From Deinococcus sedimenti (GTDB lineage Bacteria; Deinococcota; Deinococci; Deinococcales; Deinococcaceae): 64,000 nt of DNA. The DNA lies in NCBI RefSeq assembly GCF_014648135.1, contig NZ_BMQN01000005.1, positions 1 through 64,000 on the forward strand, in the 5' to 3' direction. The notes under the pieces were generated by a model. That model did not search any database. It worked only from the letters and a program-made list of their open reading frames with translations, and was not told the origin of the DNA. Both the position numbers and the translations under genes were made by a program. Of this stretch, positions 13,217 through 23,113 are shown piece by piece (positions within the stretch are counted from its first letter, which is position 1; each line of letters opens with the position of its first letter).

Positions 13217-14275
13217 TCAGGCGAGTTCGACGAGGCTGGCGTCACTGATCGTCAGCTTGTGCGTGCGCGGCACCGTTCGCCCACCCCGCACCTGCGCCCG
13301 CACCCCGATCAGGCAATCCTGCAACCGCTTGCTGACATTCTCGATACACGCCCCCTCATCGATCACGCTGTGCTCGACCTCCGCTCCCCGCACCACCGAG
13401 TTCGCCCCGATACTCGTGAACGGCCCGATGTACGCGTCCTCAATGAGCACGCCCTCACCCAGCATCACCGGCCCCACGATTTTGCTCCGGATCACCCGGG
13501 TAGACGCCGGCACCACCACACGACCCGTCAAACGGGACTCACTGACCTCCCCCTGAATGTCGCCCTCCAGCCGCTCCAGCAGCAGGCGATTGGCGTCCAG
13601 CAGATCCGCGGGTCGCCCCGTATCCTTCCACCACCCCTGGACGGCCTGCCCCTGCACGGTCAACCCCGCATCAATCAACCGCTGAATGCCGTCCGTGATC
13701 TCATACTCCCCCCGCGCCGACGGCGGCATGCCCTCCAGCATGCGGAAGATCTCCGGCGTGAAACAGTACAGCCCCGCCACCGCGAGATTACTGGGGGGAT
13801 CTTTGGGCTTCTCGACCAGCCGCGTGATCCGCGTACCGTCTAGCTGCGCCACCCCGAACGCTGTGGGATCAGCTACCTCCACCAGAGCAATCAGAGCTGC
13901 CGGACGATCCTGCTGAAACGCCTGCACGAAAGGCGCCGCCCCATGCTCGAAGAGATTGTCGCCGAGGTAGACGCAGAAGTCGTCCTGGGCGACCCAGTTG
14001 CGGGCGGTGAGGACAGCGTGCCCGAGGCCGAGCTGCTCGTGCTGGTTGATGAGGGTGATTCGCACGCCAGAGAGGTGCTCGACGGCGTGCTGGATTTCGG
14101 CGCGGGTGATGTCGGAGACGACGACGCCGATGTCAGTGATGCCCGCGTGCACGAGGGTGTGGATGGCGTGGGCGATGATGGGCTGACCAGCAACGCGTAG
14201 GACCGGTTTGGGACGAGTATAGGTCAGTGGCCGTAGGCGTGTGCCCAGACCTGCAGCTGGAATGATTGCTTTCAC
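13217..14275 (-). CDS. Sugar-1-phosphate nucleotidyltransferase, long RmlA type with left-handed helix domain
   Basis: Makes an NDP-sugar, most likely dTDP-glucose, for surface polysaccharide. The 352-residue protein has the nucleotidyltransferase start [46 protein letters not shown] and WWKDTGRP, then a C-terminal hexapeptide-repeat left-handed beta helix (about 250-350) that the short RmlA at 25364 lacks. Such long forms (StrD/Cps23FL-like) coexist with short ones in many genomes. It starts with GTG six bases after TAAAGT. It is divergent from the exopolysaccharide run and probably works with it. Confidence 0.92.
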   Translation of the reverse strand: MKAIIPAAGLGTRLRPLTYTRPKPVLRVAGQPIIAHAIHTLVHAGITDIGVVVSDITRAEIQHAVEHLSGVRITLINQHEQLGLGHAVLTARNWVAQDDFCVYLGDNLFEHGAAPFVQAFQQDRPAALIALVEVADPTAFGVAQLDGTRITRLVEKPKDPPSNLAVAGLYCFTPEIFRMLEGMPPSARGEYEITDGIQRLIDAGLTVQGQAVQGWWKDTGRPADLLDANRLLLERLEGDIQGEVSESRLTGRVVVPASTRVIRSKIVGPVMLGEGVLIEDAYIGPFTSIGANSVVRGAEVEHSVIDEGACIENVSKRLQDCLIGVRAQVRGGRTVPRTHKLTISDASLVELA

Positions 14276-14463
14276 AGCTCTACTTTATGTCTATCGTGCC
14301 TCTCATCTATCTGACCTGACCTTAGGGCACGGGTGGCCCACTGCCAAACGCCAGTAAGAATATGCGGACACTGTTATCATCAGCCGATGCAGCGGCTCAG
14401 GGTCATTCAGCAGACAGGTCAGATTTCACGCTATCAGGGTGAAGTCAAATTCTTAGGAGCAAG

Positions 14464-14958
14464 ATGAGCGCAGATGTGATGTTCATCTGGAATGTCCAGG
14501 CCATCCTCAGGGCCTTCGAGCAGTATCAGCCCGCGCTGCATGCCCAGCTGTCGGAGGCGATGTTCCTCCACACGCCCCTGCAGCCGCGCATACCGCACGT
14601 CTTTCCTCAGCTTCCCAAGATCAGCATCAACTACGCCATTATGGAAAAAGCTAACAACGTAGTGGTTATTTCGGCGGAGTTCGGCTGGGACGACCTGGGT
14701 GACTGGAATGCCATGGAACGCCTGCTCAAAGGTGAAGGCGACAACGTCTCCGTCGGTCGGCACGTCGGCATCGATACCGGCGGGGCGATCCTGCACACTA
14801 GGAGCGGCGATGACCTGATCGCCACAATCGGCTTGGAAGACGTGGTGGGCATGCGTGCCGGCGACGTCACACTCTTCGTCTGGAAGGATCGCACGCAGGA
14901 CATCAAGCAGGTCGTCCAACAACTGAAATCCCACCCTGAACTGGAGCGCTTCGCATGA
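14464..14958 (+). pseudogene. manC: Mannose-1-phosphate guanylyltransferase, C-terminal half only
   Basis: The 164 residues match the C-terminal half of type I Man[42 protein letters not shown] and the helical end [14 protein letters not shown]. The whole N-terminal Rossmann part with the GTP-binding signature (about 190 residues) is absent, and the sequence before the ATG does not resemble it. Yet the fragment has a good ribosome binding site (AGGAGC, five bases before ATG) and overlaps the next gene by ATGA, so it may be translated and serve to couple translation of the downstream gene. It cannot catalyse GDP-mannose formation alone. Confidence 0.85.
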
Positions 14959-16628
14959 CTGACTACCCACAGATGGAGTCGCGCCGCGCGGCTCAGGAAC
15001 CGCCGGAACCACGGGAACAGGAGATCGAACTCGGTACCCTCTGGAACGGAGTGCGGCGTCGCTTGCCCGTCATCCTGCTGGCAACTGGGATCATCGGTGC
15101 TGGTGTTTACGCTCTGTCGCGGGGGCAACCGGACGTATTTGAAGCGACTGCCAGCCTGGTGACAACCGGCAACAGCAGCAATCCCGGCGGGATCCGAGAC
15201 AGTGTGGTGACAGCCGCTCCCCTACCAGCAGGCGCCCTACAGGAAGCACTAAACGGTCCAGTTGTGCTGGGGCGCATTATTGTTGGCCTGCGCAGCACGG
15301 AACGTATCCCTCAGGGCCTCCGCACAGCACTTGCTGAGGATCTGCAACGTGAACTGCAACTGCGGGAGGTCAGCACCCTGCAACTACAGAACCAGTTGGA
15401 CTTCAATGGTAATGGGATCTATTCGGTCACCGCGCGCGCCGGCAGTCCAGCCGCCGCAAAATTCCTTGCAGATTTGAGTGCTCAGGCTCTGTTGGACTGG
15501 GATCGTGGGCGCGCGCTGAGTGGTATCCAGCGAGCGGAACGCAGCCTTAGAGCTCAGTTGGCTGAAGTGGAACGCCAGTTGACCCAGGGTAACCAGAGCG
15601 ATCTGGAGCGCCAGACGCTGATCTCATCACGTGCCAGCCTTCAGCGCGCCTTGGCACAGGCAGGGATTCAGGCGGAAGGAGCTACTGGCTCGCTTGAACT
15701 GGTTTCTCCCGCTGTTGAACCGCTAAAACGTGTGGCGCCGAAACCTACTCGTAATGCGATTTTGGCGGGATTGTTGACCTTGCTTCTGGGCACAGGTCTT
15801 GCTGCTCTACGTACAGTGACAGATCGTACGGCCCGCTCTGAAGATGATCTGCTCAGCTTTGGTCTGCCAACACTGGGAAGCGTGCCCAAGCTACGCCGCC
15901 GGGATGTGGTCTTCAGTGGTATTGTCCGCGCGGCCCGTCAGGCAGGGCTGTATGAGGCGCTGGGTTTCCTGCGTGTGAATTTGCTGACCCGCCTGGGTAC
16001 TCCTATGGGTCAGCGCATTATGATCTCCTCTACTGCACCTGGTGAGGGTAAAAGCAGCCTCACTGCCACGCTAGCTGACACTCTAGCCAACAGCGGTCTG
16101 CGCGTTCTGATCATTGATGCTGATATGCGCCGCGGTACACAGCAGGACGTCTGGGATAAGTACGAATCGAGCCATAACTGGTTCCAGCTCAGCGGTGAAG
16201 GTGGTGCCCGCACACTTCAGGATGCTTTACTTGCTCCGGAGAATGTGCAAGTGATCGAAGCTGAACGAGGCGTTCATGTTCTTCCTGCAGGGCCTGGACT
16301 ACAGGACAGCATGGGCTTGCTCAACCGCGCTCCTCTGAATGAGATTCTGACCAGCTGGAGCAGAAGCTATGATTTAGTGCTGATCGATAGCCCTCCCATG
16401 CTCGCTCTGGCGGATGGTCTAATTCTGGGAAGATATGTGGATCAGGTACTGATCGTTGTCGAGGAAGGTAAGACCAGCCTGAACGCCGTGAAACAGACTT
16501 TGCGCCGAGCGCGAAATGCCAGTGTACCCGTGCTGGGGTTTATCCTGAACAAGGTATCCGCCAGCTCTCAGGAAGCTCAGGGCTATGGCTACGGTTACAG
16601 TTATGCGCCGCGAAAAAGGGAGGCTTGA
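14955..16628 (+). CDS. Polysaccharide co-polymerase with fused bacterial tyrosine kinase (Wzc/CapAB-like)
   Basis: Controls chain length and export of exopolysaccharide and autophosphorylates on tyrosine. In the 557-residue protein, a Wzz-type domain lies between membrane helices at about 38-56 and 268-285, with a predicted coiled coil near 185-235. The cytoplasmic BY-kinase has Walker [12 protein letters not shown] (Lys366), Walker A' [11 protein letters not shown] (384-394) and Walker B LVLIDSPP. The C-terminus carries a tyrosine cluster, [10 protein letters not shown], the usual autophosphorylation tail. It overlaps the ManC remnant by four bases and precedes the initiating sugar transferase. 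Confidence 0.93.
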   Translation: MTDYPQMESRRAAQEPPEPREQEIELGTLWNGVRRRLPVILLATGIIGAGVYALSRGQPDVFEATASLVTTGNSSNPGGIRDSVVTAAPLPAGALQEALNGPVVLGRIIVGLRSTERIPQGLRTALAEDLQRELQLREVSTLQLQNQLDFNGNGIYSVTARAGSPAAAKFLADLSAQALLDWDRGRALSGIQRAERSLRAQLAEVERQLTQGNQSDLERQTLISSRASLQRALAQAGIQAEGATGSLELVSPAVEPLKRVAPKPTRNAILAGLLTLLLGTGLAALRTVTDRTARSEDDLLSFGLPTLGSVPKLRRRDVVFSGIVRAARQAGLYEALGFLRVNLLTRLGTPMGQRIMISSTAPGEGKSSLTATLADTLANSGLRVLIIDADMRRGTQQDVWDKYESSHNWFQLSGEGGARTLQDALLAPENVQVIEAERGVHVLPAGPGLQDSMGLLNRAPLNEILTSWSRSYDLVLIDSPPMLALADGLILGRYVDQVLIVVEEGKTSLNAVKQTLRRARNASVPVLGFILNKVSASSQEAQGYGYGYSYAPRKREA

Positions 16629-16631
16629 AGG

Positions 16632-18065
16632 ATGGGAGTACTGAATCCACCCGGCCTGCAGAGTCGGACGTTGGCTCTACTTTCAGCTGGCAGTAGCTTC
16701 CCCCAGGGTGCGGTCCTACTGCTGGGAGATCTATTGAGCCTGCTTGGCATTTACATGCTTTCACGGGTATTTCTGCCGCTGGTGGGCCTCTCTGTTGAGA
16801 GTCCTCACTCGACAATAGTCTGGGGAGTCGTGTGGCTGTGTTGGCGTGCCTATCAAGGACTCTATCCTGGTTATGGACGATCTCCGCAGACAGAACTGCG
16901 TCTACATGTTACGGGCACAGTACAGGTAGTGGCTGTTCAACTGGCTGCCGGGCTAGCATTGCAGCGTTTTTCTCCAAATGTGACAGGTACATTACTCATT
17001 TGGGCATTGTTATTGCTGCTCAGTCTGTTTGTACGGTATGGTCTTCGTTCATTGTTAATCAGTGCCGGCCGTTATGGTCGACCTGTTAGCGTGATCGGAG
17101 CTGGACAGACAGCTGCAATGGCTATTCAGCATCTACGTGCTCATCCAGCCTATGGTCTGAACCCGGTTGCAGCGTACGACGATAATCGAGAGCTTCATGG
17201 CACGACCCTACAAGGCGTTCCTATTTTGGGTACTATTGAGCAGGCCATTATCGATCCCCATACAGAGCAGGCACTTGTATCTATCCCTGGCGCCCGAGCT
17301 GAAACGCAGCAGCGCATTGTGAATGCCACGTACGCTGCATTCCGGCATACTTGGGTCATCCCGGATCTGTTTGGTATTCCCAATCAGGCTTTACAGCCTC
17401 ATAATATTGGCAGTGTGGCCAGTCTGGAAGTTCGCAATAATCTTCGCAGTGTTCAGGCAAGAACACTGAAACGCACCATTGACTTGCTCGGGTCAGTGCT
17501 TGGTGGCTTCTTACTTCTCCCTATTTTACTATTGATTGCTTTAGCGATTAAGCTTGACAGTCCTGGCCCAGCCGTGTATCGAGCCCGTCGTCTGGGTCGT
17601 AACGGTGAGCCTTTCGACTGTTTTAAATTCCGTAGTATGCATCGTGATGCGGAAACCAAGCTCAAAAGTGTGCTAGATAGTGATCCTACATTAAAGGCCG
17701 AGTTTGAGGCTACACATAAGCTGAAGAATGATCCACGGGTTACCCGCGTAGGTGCATTTCTGCGGAAAACCAGTCTGGATGAATTACCGCAGTTGGCCAA
17801 CGTCTTATTGGGGACGATGAGCTTAGTTGGGCCTAGGCCTATTGTGCAGAGTGAAGTTGCTAAATATGGTGAGATCTATGCTGTTTATAAACAAGTCAGA
17901 CCTGGTATGACTGGTTATTGGCAGGCTAATGGGCGTAGTGATACCAGCTATGATGAAAGAGTTGGCATGGATAATTTTTACATTACAAACTGGACGCCCT
18001 GGCTGGATATGGCTATTTTAATCCAGACGCTTAAAGTAGTCGCAATGGGGCGTGGCGCTTATTAA
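16632..18065 (+). CDS. Undecaprenyl-phosphate sugar phosphotransferase (WbaP/WcaJ family)
   Basis: Starts repeat-unit assembly by moving a sugar-1-phosphate to undecaprenyl phosphate. The 477-residue protein has four N-terminal membrane helices (about 25-125), a CoA-binding-like soluble domain ([17 protein letters not shown] near 150) and the catalytic C-terminal domain after a membrane hairpin near 290. The key motifs there are [47 protein letters not shown] and [15 protein letters not shown]+C starts to fall in this gene, marking the entry to the AT-rich island. It starts three bases after the kinase stop. Confidence 0.94.
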   Translation: MGVLNPPGLQSRTLALLSAGSSFPQGAVLLLGDLLSLLGIYMLSRVFLPLVGLSVESPHSTIVWGVVWLCWRAYQGLYPGYGRSPQTELRLHVTGTVQVVAVQLAAGLALQRFSPNVTGTLLIWALLLLLSLFVRYGLRSLLISAGRYGRPVSVIGAGQTAAMAIQHLRAHPAYGLNPVAAYDDNRELHGTTLQGVPILGTIEQAIIDPHTEQALVSIPGARAETQQRIVNATYAAFRHTWVIPDLFGIPNQALQPHNIGSVASLEVRNNLRSVQARTLKRTIDLLGSVLGGFLLLPILLLIALAIKLDSPGPAVYRARRLGRNGEPFDCFKFRSMHRDAETKLKSVLDSDPTLKAEFEATHKLKNDPRVTRVGAFLRKTSLDELPQLANVLLGTMSLVGPRPIVQSEVAKYGEIYAVYKQVRPGMTGYWQANGRSDTSYDERVGMDNFYITNWTPWLDMAILIQTLKVVAMGRGAY

Positions 18066-19444
18066 TGATTAAACAGGCAGTTCTGAAGCTTGGCGGTGTC
18101 CTACCTCTTTTTGTGAGACAGGCCGCTATACTAGTGTTTTCCTTGGGATTTTCTATCGTTTTAGCTAGATATGGCACATTTCATCAATTTGCTACTTTTT
18201 CAAACGCCGTAATATCAATGAATCTTTTAAACATAATGATTGACCCCTCAATATACGGGATTGCAATGAAACATGAATATAATTCAATTCAATTCAAATC
18301 AATTTTTTTGATGCATATTATGGTATCGGCATTACTGGCTGTGTTATTATTTTTTAGTGCTTTGTTTGTATCTAAAGCCTTATTCGTCGATGTGTTAGTT
18401 ATATATTCTATTGCTTTGAGTATCCTGATGCTACCCTGGCAGGCCGCTATGCAATTTAAAAGCGAAAAGATAGGGAGCTTTTGGGGTAATGTCATTACGG
18501 AAACTGGGCAAATCGCTGTATTCTATTTAATATCTATATTCTCAATTATATATTTAGATGGTGTAGATCAGTCCTACGCATTGTCATTCGCTTTCATATT
18601 AAGAAGTTGTTTGGGCCTTGCTATTGCTTATTATAGATCTGGAGAGATACCCAGGACAGTATTTTTTGGCATAAATAGAGAATCATACTTCAATTCTTTG
18701 GCTATATTTGTCGTAAATCTTATGGGTTTCTCTAACTCCTTAGCCGCACCACTTATTATTGGGGCGAATCTTAGTCAGAAGTCGGTAGCGATAGTCAATT
18801 GGAGTGTATCAAACGCTCAATACGTACAACAGCCGATTCTAATTCTAAATAGATATTTGTTCCCGAAGCTTTCAAAAAGCACTAACGACAATTTCAGTAA
18901 AGTATATCTTTGCTTGATCGGCCTCTATGTGGGCATTTTAGGAGTTTTTGCTCTTTTTTCTAAAGAATTTATAAGTATCGTTTTTGGTGTTAAATGGTTG
19001 CCATATGCAAACATACTTTTGCTACTTCTATTAACTACTGTGCTTGTGCCTTTGAGTGTTCCAACAGGAGTAATTGCGAATATAAGTGGTAAGTCGAAAA
19101 TTATATTTTCAATAAGTATTATAAGAATAGGTTTATTCTGGACTTCATTGGTTATCTTCGTGAAGCTTGATCTTGGAATAATTTCCTTTATTTTTGCTCA
19201 GGCTATAGCTGAATTGCTGCACATTGTAACATTTTTCTTAGTCAATAAGCAGACCGCCTTAAAAATCTTGCAAAGATACGCCTTAATAATTTTTTGCACA
19301 TCTTGGATAATTATATTACCTCTCTATTTATATTCTCAAGTAGAAAGTAATATTGCAATTATTCTGATAAAATCATTAGCGGCTGTGTTATATGTTTTTT
19401 TGGTGAGTGTAATGTCTATATCTAGTCTTAAGAGGTCGATATGA
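18065..19444 (+). CDS. Polysaccharide flippase (Wzx-like, MATE/PST superfamily)
   Basis: A 459-residue integral membrane protein with about 12-14 hydrophobic helices, no soluble domain, and the overall look of lipid-linked oligosaccharide flippases, including an opening FVRQAAILVFSLGFSIVLARYGTF helix in which the polypeptide enters the membrane. By analogy it moves the completed repeat unit across the inner membrane. Sequence conservation in this family is weak, so the call rests on topology and on context between the initiating transferase and glycosyltransferases. Its ATG shares one base with the preceding stop. Base composition is about one third G+C, far from the host average. Confidence 0.85.
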   Translation: MIKQAVLKLGGVLPLFVRQAAILVFSLGFSIVLARYGTFHQFATFSNAVISMNLLNIMIDPSIYGIAMKHEYNSIQFKSIFLMHIMVSALLAVLLFFSALFVSKALFVDVLVIYSIALSILMLPWQAAMQFKSEKIGSFWGNVITETGQIAVFYLISIFSIIYLDGVDQSYALSFAFILRSCLGLAIAYYRSGEIPRTVFFGINRESYFNSLAIFVVNLMGFSNSLAAPLIIGANLSQKSVAIVNWSVSNAQYVQQPILILNRYLFPKLSKSTNDNFSKVYLCLIGLYVGILGVFALFSKEFISIVFGVKWLPYANILLLLLLTTVLVPLSVPTGVIANISGKSKIIFSISIIRIGLFWTSLVIFVKLDLGIISFIFAQAIAELLHIVTFFLVNKQTALKILQRYALIIFCTSWIIILPLYLYSQVESNIAIILIKSLAAVLYVFLVSVMSISSLKRSI

Positions 19445-20283
19445 AGAGTATAAAATTCTCTGCCATCATAATACACTATAAGAATTCGCCCCTTACTTTG
19501 GAGTGCATTGATAGCGTTCGACAAGCAATGACTGATTCGAAAATCAAAGGTGAAATCATTATTGTCGATAATAGTAGTGATTTTTCATATAAAGATCAAG
19601 AAGATATAATCTATATAGATCCAAAAAGAAATACGGGCTTCTCAAAAGCGAACAATTTAGGCATTATTAATTCTTCTGGTGAAGTGGTTATTTTACTTAA
19701 TAATGACGCATTCATGACCACTGAAGCTCTTGTGCTGGGTTTGGACTACCTAAGCCATCACTCTGGAGCTGGAATATGGGCGCCAGAATTAGTATACGCC
19801 GACGGTCGGGCACAAAATTCCTCTGCTCCTTTGCCAACACTATTTAACCTTATAGATGAATATTTATTTTTCAATAGAGCACGTAAATTGTTGAATTTCT
19901 TTTTGGGAAAGTCAAGCCTGCCGCAACCTTTTGTGGTTGAAAGTCTGATTGGAGCTTGCTGGTTTATCAATAGGAAGGCTATAAATGATATTGGTCTTCT
20001 GGATGAAGATTTCTTCTTCACTAGTGAGGATGTTGATTATAGTTATCGTATGAAATCCCAAGGTTATCAATTAATTATGGACAAAAGAGTTAGAATCATT
20101 CATCTAGGTAGCGCATCACAGGACCACTTTAGATGGTATAAAGATAGTAATCTTCATGAAGGAAGAAAGCTATATTTTTATAAAACAGGGAGTAAAAAAA
20201 TCTACTCTATAGCGTCCAAAGTAATAGATACAGGTATAAATATAAGGAGGCTTCTCGATGTCAAAAATAAGTGTCGTAATTAA
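19441..20283 (+). CDS. Glycosyltransferase family 2 (rhamnosyltransferase-like)
   Basis: Adds one sugar to the lipid-linked repeat unit. The 280-residue GT-A protein has the opening SAIIIHYKNSPLTLECIDSV, VDNSSD, NTGFSKANNLGI and ILLNNDAFM (the metal/nucleotide site), and the acceptor-side block DEDFFFTSEDVDYSYR. This set is typical of WbbL-like rhamnosyltransferases, consistent with the rmlBACD genes downstream, but the donor is inferred. It overlaps the flippase by four bases and is AT-rich. Confidence 0.88.
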   Translation: MKSIKFSAIIIHYKNSPLTLECIDSVRQAMTDSKIKGEIIIVDNSSDFSYKDQEDIIYIDPKRNTGFSKANNLGIINSSGEVVILLNNDAFMTTEALVLGLDYLSHHSGAGIWAPELVYADGRAQNSSAPLPTLFNLIDEYLFFNRARKLLNFFLGKSSLPQPFVVESLIGACWFINRKAINDIGLLDEDFFFTSEDVDYSYRMKSQGYQLIMDKRVRIIHLGSASQDHFRWYKDSNLHEGRKLYFYKTGSKKIYSIASKVIDTGINIRRLLDVKNKCRN

Positions 20284-21103
20284 TACATATAACGAAGAGA
20301 AGAATATTGCCAACGTCATCGGGTCAGTTGAAGACTGGACAGATGAAATCATTGTAGTGGACATGCATAGTAGCGATAGGACAGCGACTATCGCTCTGTC
20401 TATGGGTGCGAAAGTCTTTTTACATGAAAACCTGGGATATGCCGATCCTGCCAGAGCGTTTGCTATAGCTAAAAGTTCTCACGATTGGATACTGATGTTG
20501 GACGCAGATGAAATGGTCCCATATGAGTTGAGCAAAATTCTTAAAAAGATTATGGAATCAGGTGATTTTGATGCGGTCAACATCCCATGGATTAATTATC
20601 TTTTTGGCAAGCATATTGAAAATACGGGATGGGGTGGCCATCAGGATAAACATATAAGATTTTTTAAGAAAGGTTGCGTCATAGCAGATAGCAAAATTCA
20701 TAATTTTTTACATCCTATTGATACTGCACGTGTTCTAGATCTGAAGCTAGATAAGAATCTAGGTATTGTCCATTTTAATTATAAAAATCTTAGCCACTTT
20801 ATAGAAAAAATGAACAGATATACAAGTATAGAGGCATCAAAAGTAAAAAGTGATGATAAAATGTTTTTATCACGATTACTTATTGTGCCGGTAATGGAAT
20901 TTTTCAAAAGATTCTTATACAGAAAAGGATACAAAGATGGAATGTACGGGTTTATTTTATCTGTATTTATGATGTTTTACAAATTCCTTTCATACGCCAA
21001 AGCATATGAAGATACCGTGATTAAAAATTTTGGGAATTCTGATAAAACATACAAAATAATTGCCTCTGAGATTCTTAAAGAATATGAAAATCAGAAAGTT
21101 TAG
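20258..21103 (+). CDS. Glycosyltransferase family 2 (WaaE/KdtX-like)
   Basis: A 281-residue GT-A glycosyltransferase with ISVVINTYNEEKNIANVIGSV, IIVVDMHSSDRT, DWILMLDADEMVP (DxD motif) and a C-terminal amphipathic region FLYRKGYKDGMYGFILSVF typical of the WaaE-like group. The acceptor and donor cannot be told from sequence. The coding region overlaps the previous gene by 26 bases, preceded by AAGGAGG, which supports this ATG. It lies wholly within the AT-rich core. Confidence 0.9.
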   Translation: MSKISVVINTYNEEKNIANVIGSVEDWTDEIIVVDMHSSDRTATIALSMGAKVFLHENLGYADPARAFAIAKSSHDWILMLDADEMVPYELSKILKKIMESGDFDAVNIPWINYLFGKHIENTGWGGHQDKHIRFFKKGCVIADSKIHNFLHPIDTARVLDLKLDKNLGIVHFNYKNLSHFIEKMNRYTSIEASKVKSDDKMFLSRLLIVPVMEFFKRFLYRKGYKDGMYGFILSVFMMFYKFLSYAKAYEDTVIKNFGNSDKTYKIIASEILKEYENQKV

Positions 21104-22328
21104 TTTGACTCTTTCGGATATTATACCTGTTACCTTTATGTTGCTTCTTTTTTCTCAACCTATAACAGTCTTAACATACAGTATATTTAAGAAAAGCTTT
21201 AATACAAATTTTATTTATGTGATTGTTCTGAGTTTAGTTCTTTTATCTATTTTGAGAAAAATGAAAGTTATGGTTTGGCAAATATGTCTATTTATACTTA
21301 CATTGGTTTCGGTTTTAATATCTAACTTAGTTTTTGTAAATAATGACATTATTTTTGGCCTATCTATAATCATTCAATGTTCAATCGCAATATTGTCAAT
21401 CAATAATTTTGATCCTCAGCGTAAAAACGTGGAACTGTATTACAAGTGGTATACCTTGTTTATGGTGCCGAATATAATTATAGGAATCGCTCAGGCTGTC
21501 ACGGGCAATCCTTTATTTATCGATTCGGTGATAGGTGCTCAAGGACTCGATACAAATAAAATAAATAATATTTGGCAATTTGGTGAAAACACTAGGTCTT
21601 TTGGTTTATTTTATAGCAATGGCTACTATGCCTTATATCTTGTTGGATTTGCATGTTTTGCAGTTTACCTCACTCGCAAAAATAAGGCTATTTTGTTATC
21701 TACTCTCATTATTTCTGTTATAGCTCTTTACTTTACTTATACAAGAACTGCCTACGTACAATCTTTAACTGCCGCGATTGCTCTTTTTGTTTTATTAGCA
21801 TGCCTAAAATGGAAGCTCAAGGCGCCTATTGTGTTTGCTGTGCAGTGCTTATGTAGCATATCTATTTTTTACTTTATATTGATGTATGGAATCGGTAATT
21901 CTAGTGCTCAGGATCTATCTAATAGTCAAAGTCTTATAATTAGATATGATAATTGGGAGAAAATAGTAAACTTTATATTCTCTAAACCATATAATCTTAT
22001 TTTTGGTAATGGAGTAAGCGCAAATGATATTATAATCACTAATATTATCAAAAAATCAAATTTAGCTACAAATTACTCAATCATCGTCGATAATGGTTAC
22101 TTAGCCTATATAATATATGGCGGTTTAATTCTGCTTTTCTTGCAGCTATTTCTGCAGTATAAAATTTTTGGAAATATATACAGCAATATATTTTTAAATA
22201 AATATAAGTTTTTATTGCCTGCGTTGGTATTTTTATCTAGCACGCCAATATATAATATGTTTGGCAACTTGAATAGTTCAATTCTAATTCTTAGCATAGC
22301 GCCTATTCTTCTATCAAGGAGGCAGTAG
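21084..22328 (+). CDS. O-antigen/exopolysaccharide polymerase (Wzy-like)
   Basis: A 414-residue protein with about ten to twelve membrane helices and a long periplasmic loop between the later helices (SSAQDLSNSQSLIIRYDNWE onward, with the RxDxW-like feature common in Wzy/ligase proteins). It probably polymerises repeat units in the periplasm. The family is poorly conserved, so the call depends on topology and on its place among flippase and glycosyltransferases. The start at 21084 overlaps the previous gene by 20 bases; an upstream TTG eight codons earlier is possible but less likely. Confidence 0.82.
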   Translation: MKIRKFSLTLSDIIPVTFMLLLFSQPITVLTYSIFKKSFNTNFIYVIVLSLVLLSILRKMKVMVWQICLFILTLVSVLISNLVFVNNDIIFGLSIIIQCSIAILSINNFDPQRKNVELYYKWYTLFMVPNIIIGIAQAVTGNPLFIDSVIGAQGLDTNKINNIWQFGENTRSFGLFYSNGYYALYLVGFACFAVYLTRKNKAILLSTLIISVIALYFTYTRTAYVQSLTAAIALFVLLACLKWKLKAPIVFAVQCLCSISIFYFILMYGIGNSSAQDLSNSQSLIIRYDNWEKIVNFIFSKPYNLIFGNGVSANDIIITNIIKKSNLATNYSIIVDNGYLAYIIYGGLILLFLQLFLQYKIFGNIYSNIFLNKYKFLLPALVFLSSTPIYNMFGNLNSSILILSIAPILLSRRQ

Positions 22329-23113
22329 TGAAAATTCTAGTAGCAGTTTTGAACTGGAAAAATTATGAAGACACTTTAGTCGCAATTCAAAGTGTTAAAG
22401 ATAGTACACTTTTTGCTGATATAATACTGCTTGACAATGATTCGCGTGATGGATCATTTGAGCGTCTCCAAGATTATTTTGGAAGATCCGTAATTTATCA
22501 AGCAAATAAAGGCAATCTTGGATTCTCCTATGGAAATAATCCAGCATTTCTGAAATGTATAGAAGATAATTATGACTTTCTATTTCTTCTGAACAATGAC
22601 GCTAAAATTCATCCCGATGCCATCAAAAATGCTGTAGACTATTTAAAAGATAAGCCAGATGTTGGAATATGTGGAATGAAATTGGTGAATATGCATGAAC
22701 CGCATCATATCCAGGCTTTGGGTGGAGGGTATATTGATTATTTAGGTGTTGCTCATCATATTGCACATGAGGACAAGCTTTCTAAAATCACCTATATAAC
22801 AGGTGCTGCTGCTTTGATTAGAGCACAGGTTATTCGCGATATTGGGATTATGGATGAATCTTACTTCATGTATTGGGAAGATGTTGATTATTCAGTTAGG
22901 GCTAGGCGGGCCGGCTGGAAGCTGAATGTAAGCACTGACAGTGTGGTTTTCCATAAGGAGTCCGCGTCTAGTGGTCTAAGATCATCCAGGCAAATAGCGA
23001 TGAAAAACAAGTCTGCGCTCTTTTTCGCCAAAAAGTTTTATGGTCCATTGGGGCATGTGTATTATATCGGCATGATTGCTCGAGCTTTAAAGGCACGGGC
23101 ACATAGATTATGA
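22328..23113 (+). CDS. Glycosyltransferase family 2
   Basis: A 261-residue GT-A enzyme: ILVAVLNWKNYEDTLVAI, LLDNDSRDGS, KGNLGFSYGNN, FLFLLNNDAKIHPDA and YFMYWEDVDYSVRARRAGW. It resembles the enzyme encoded at 19441 in motif order and is probably a distant paralogue adding another residue of the repeat unit. It begins with GTG, sharing a base with the TAG of the polymerase gene, and has the strongest Shine-Dalgarno sequence of the cluster, AAGGAGG at 22317-22323. Confidence 0.9.
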   Translation: MKILVAVLNWKNYEDTLVAIQSVKDSTLFADIILLDNDSRDGSFERLQDYFGRSVIYQANKGNLGFSYGNNPAFLKCIEDNYDFLFLLNNDAKIHPDAIKNAVDYLKDKPDVGICGMKLVNMHEPHHIQALGGGYIDYLGVAHHIAHEDKLSKITYITGAAALIRAQVIRDIGIMDESYFMYWEDVDYSVRARRAGWKLNVSTDSVVFHKESASSGLRSSRQIAMKNKSALFFAKKFYGPLGHVYYIGMIARALKARAHRL

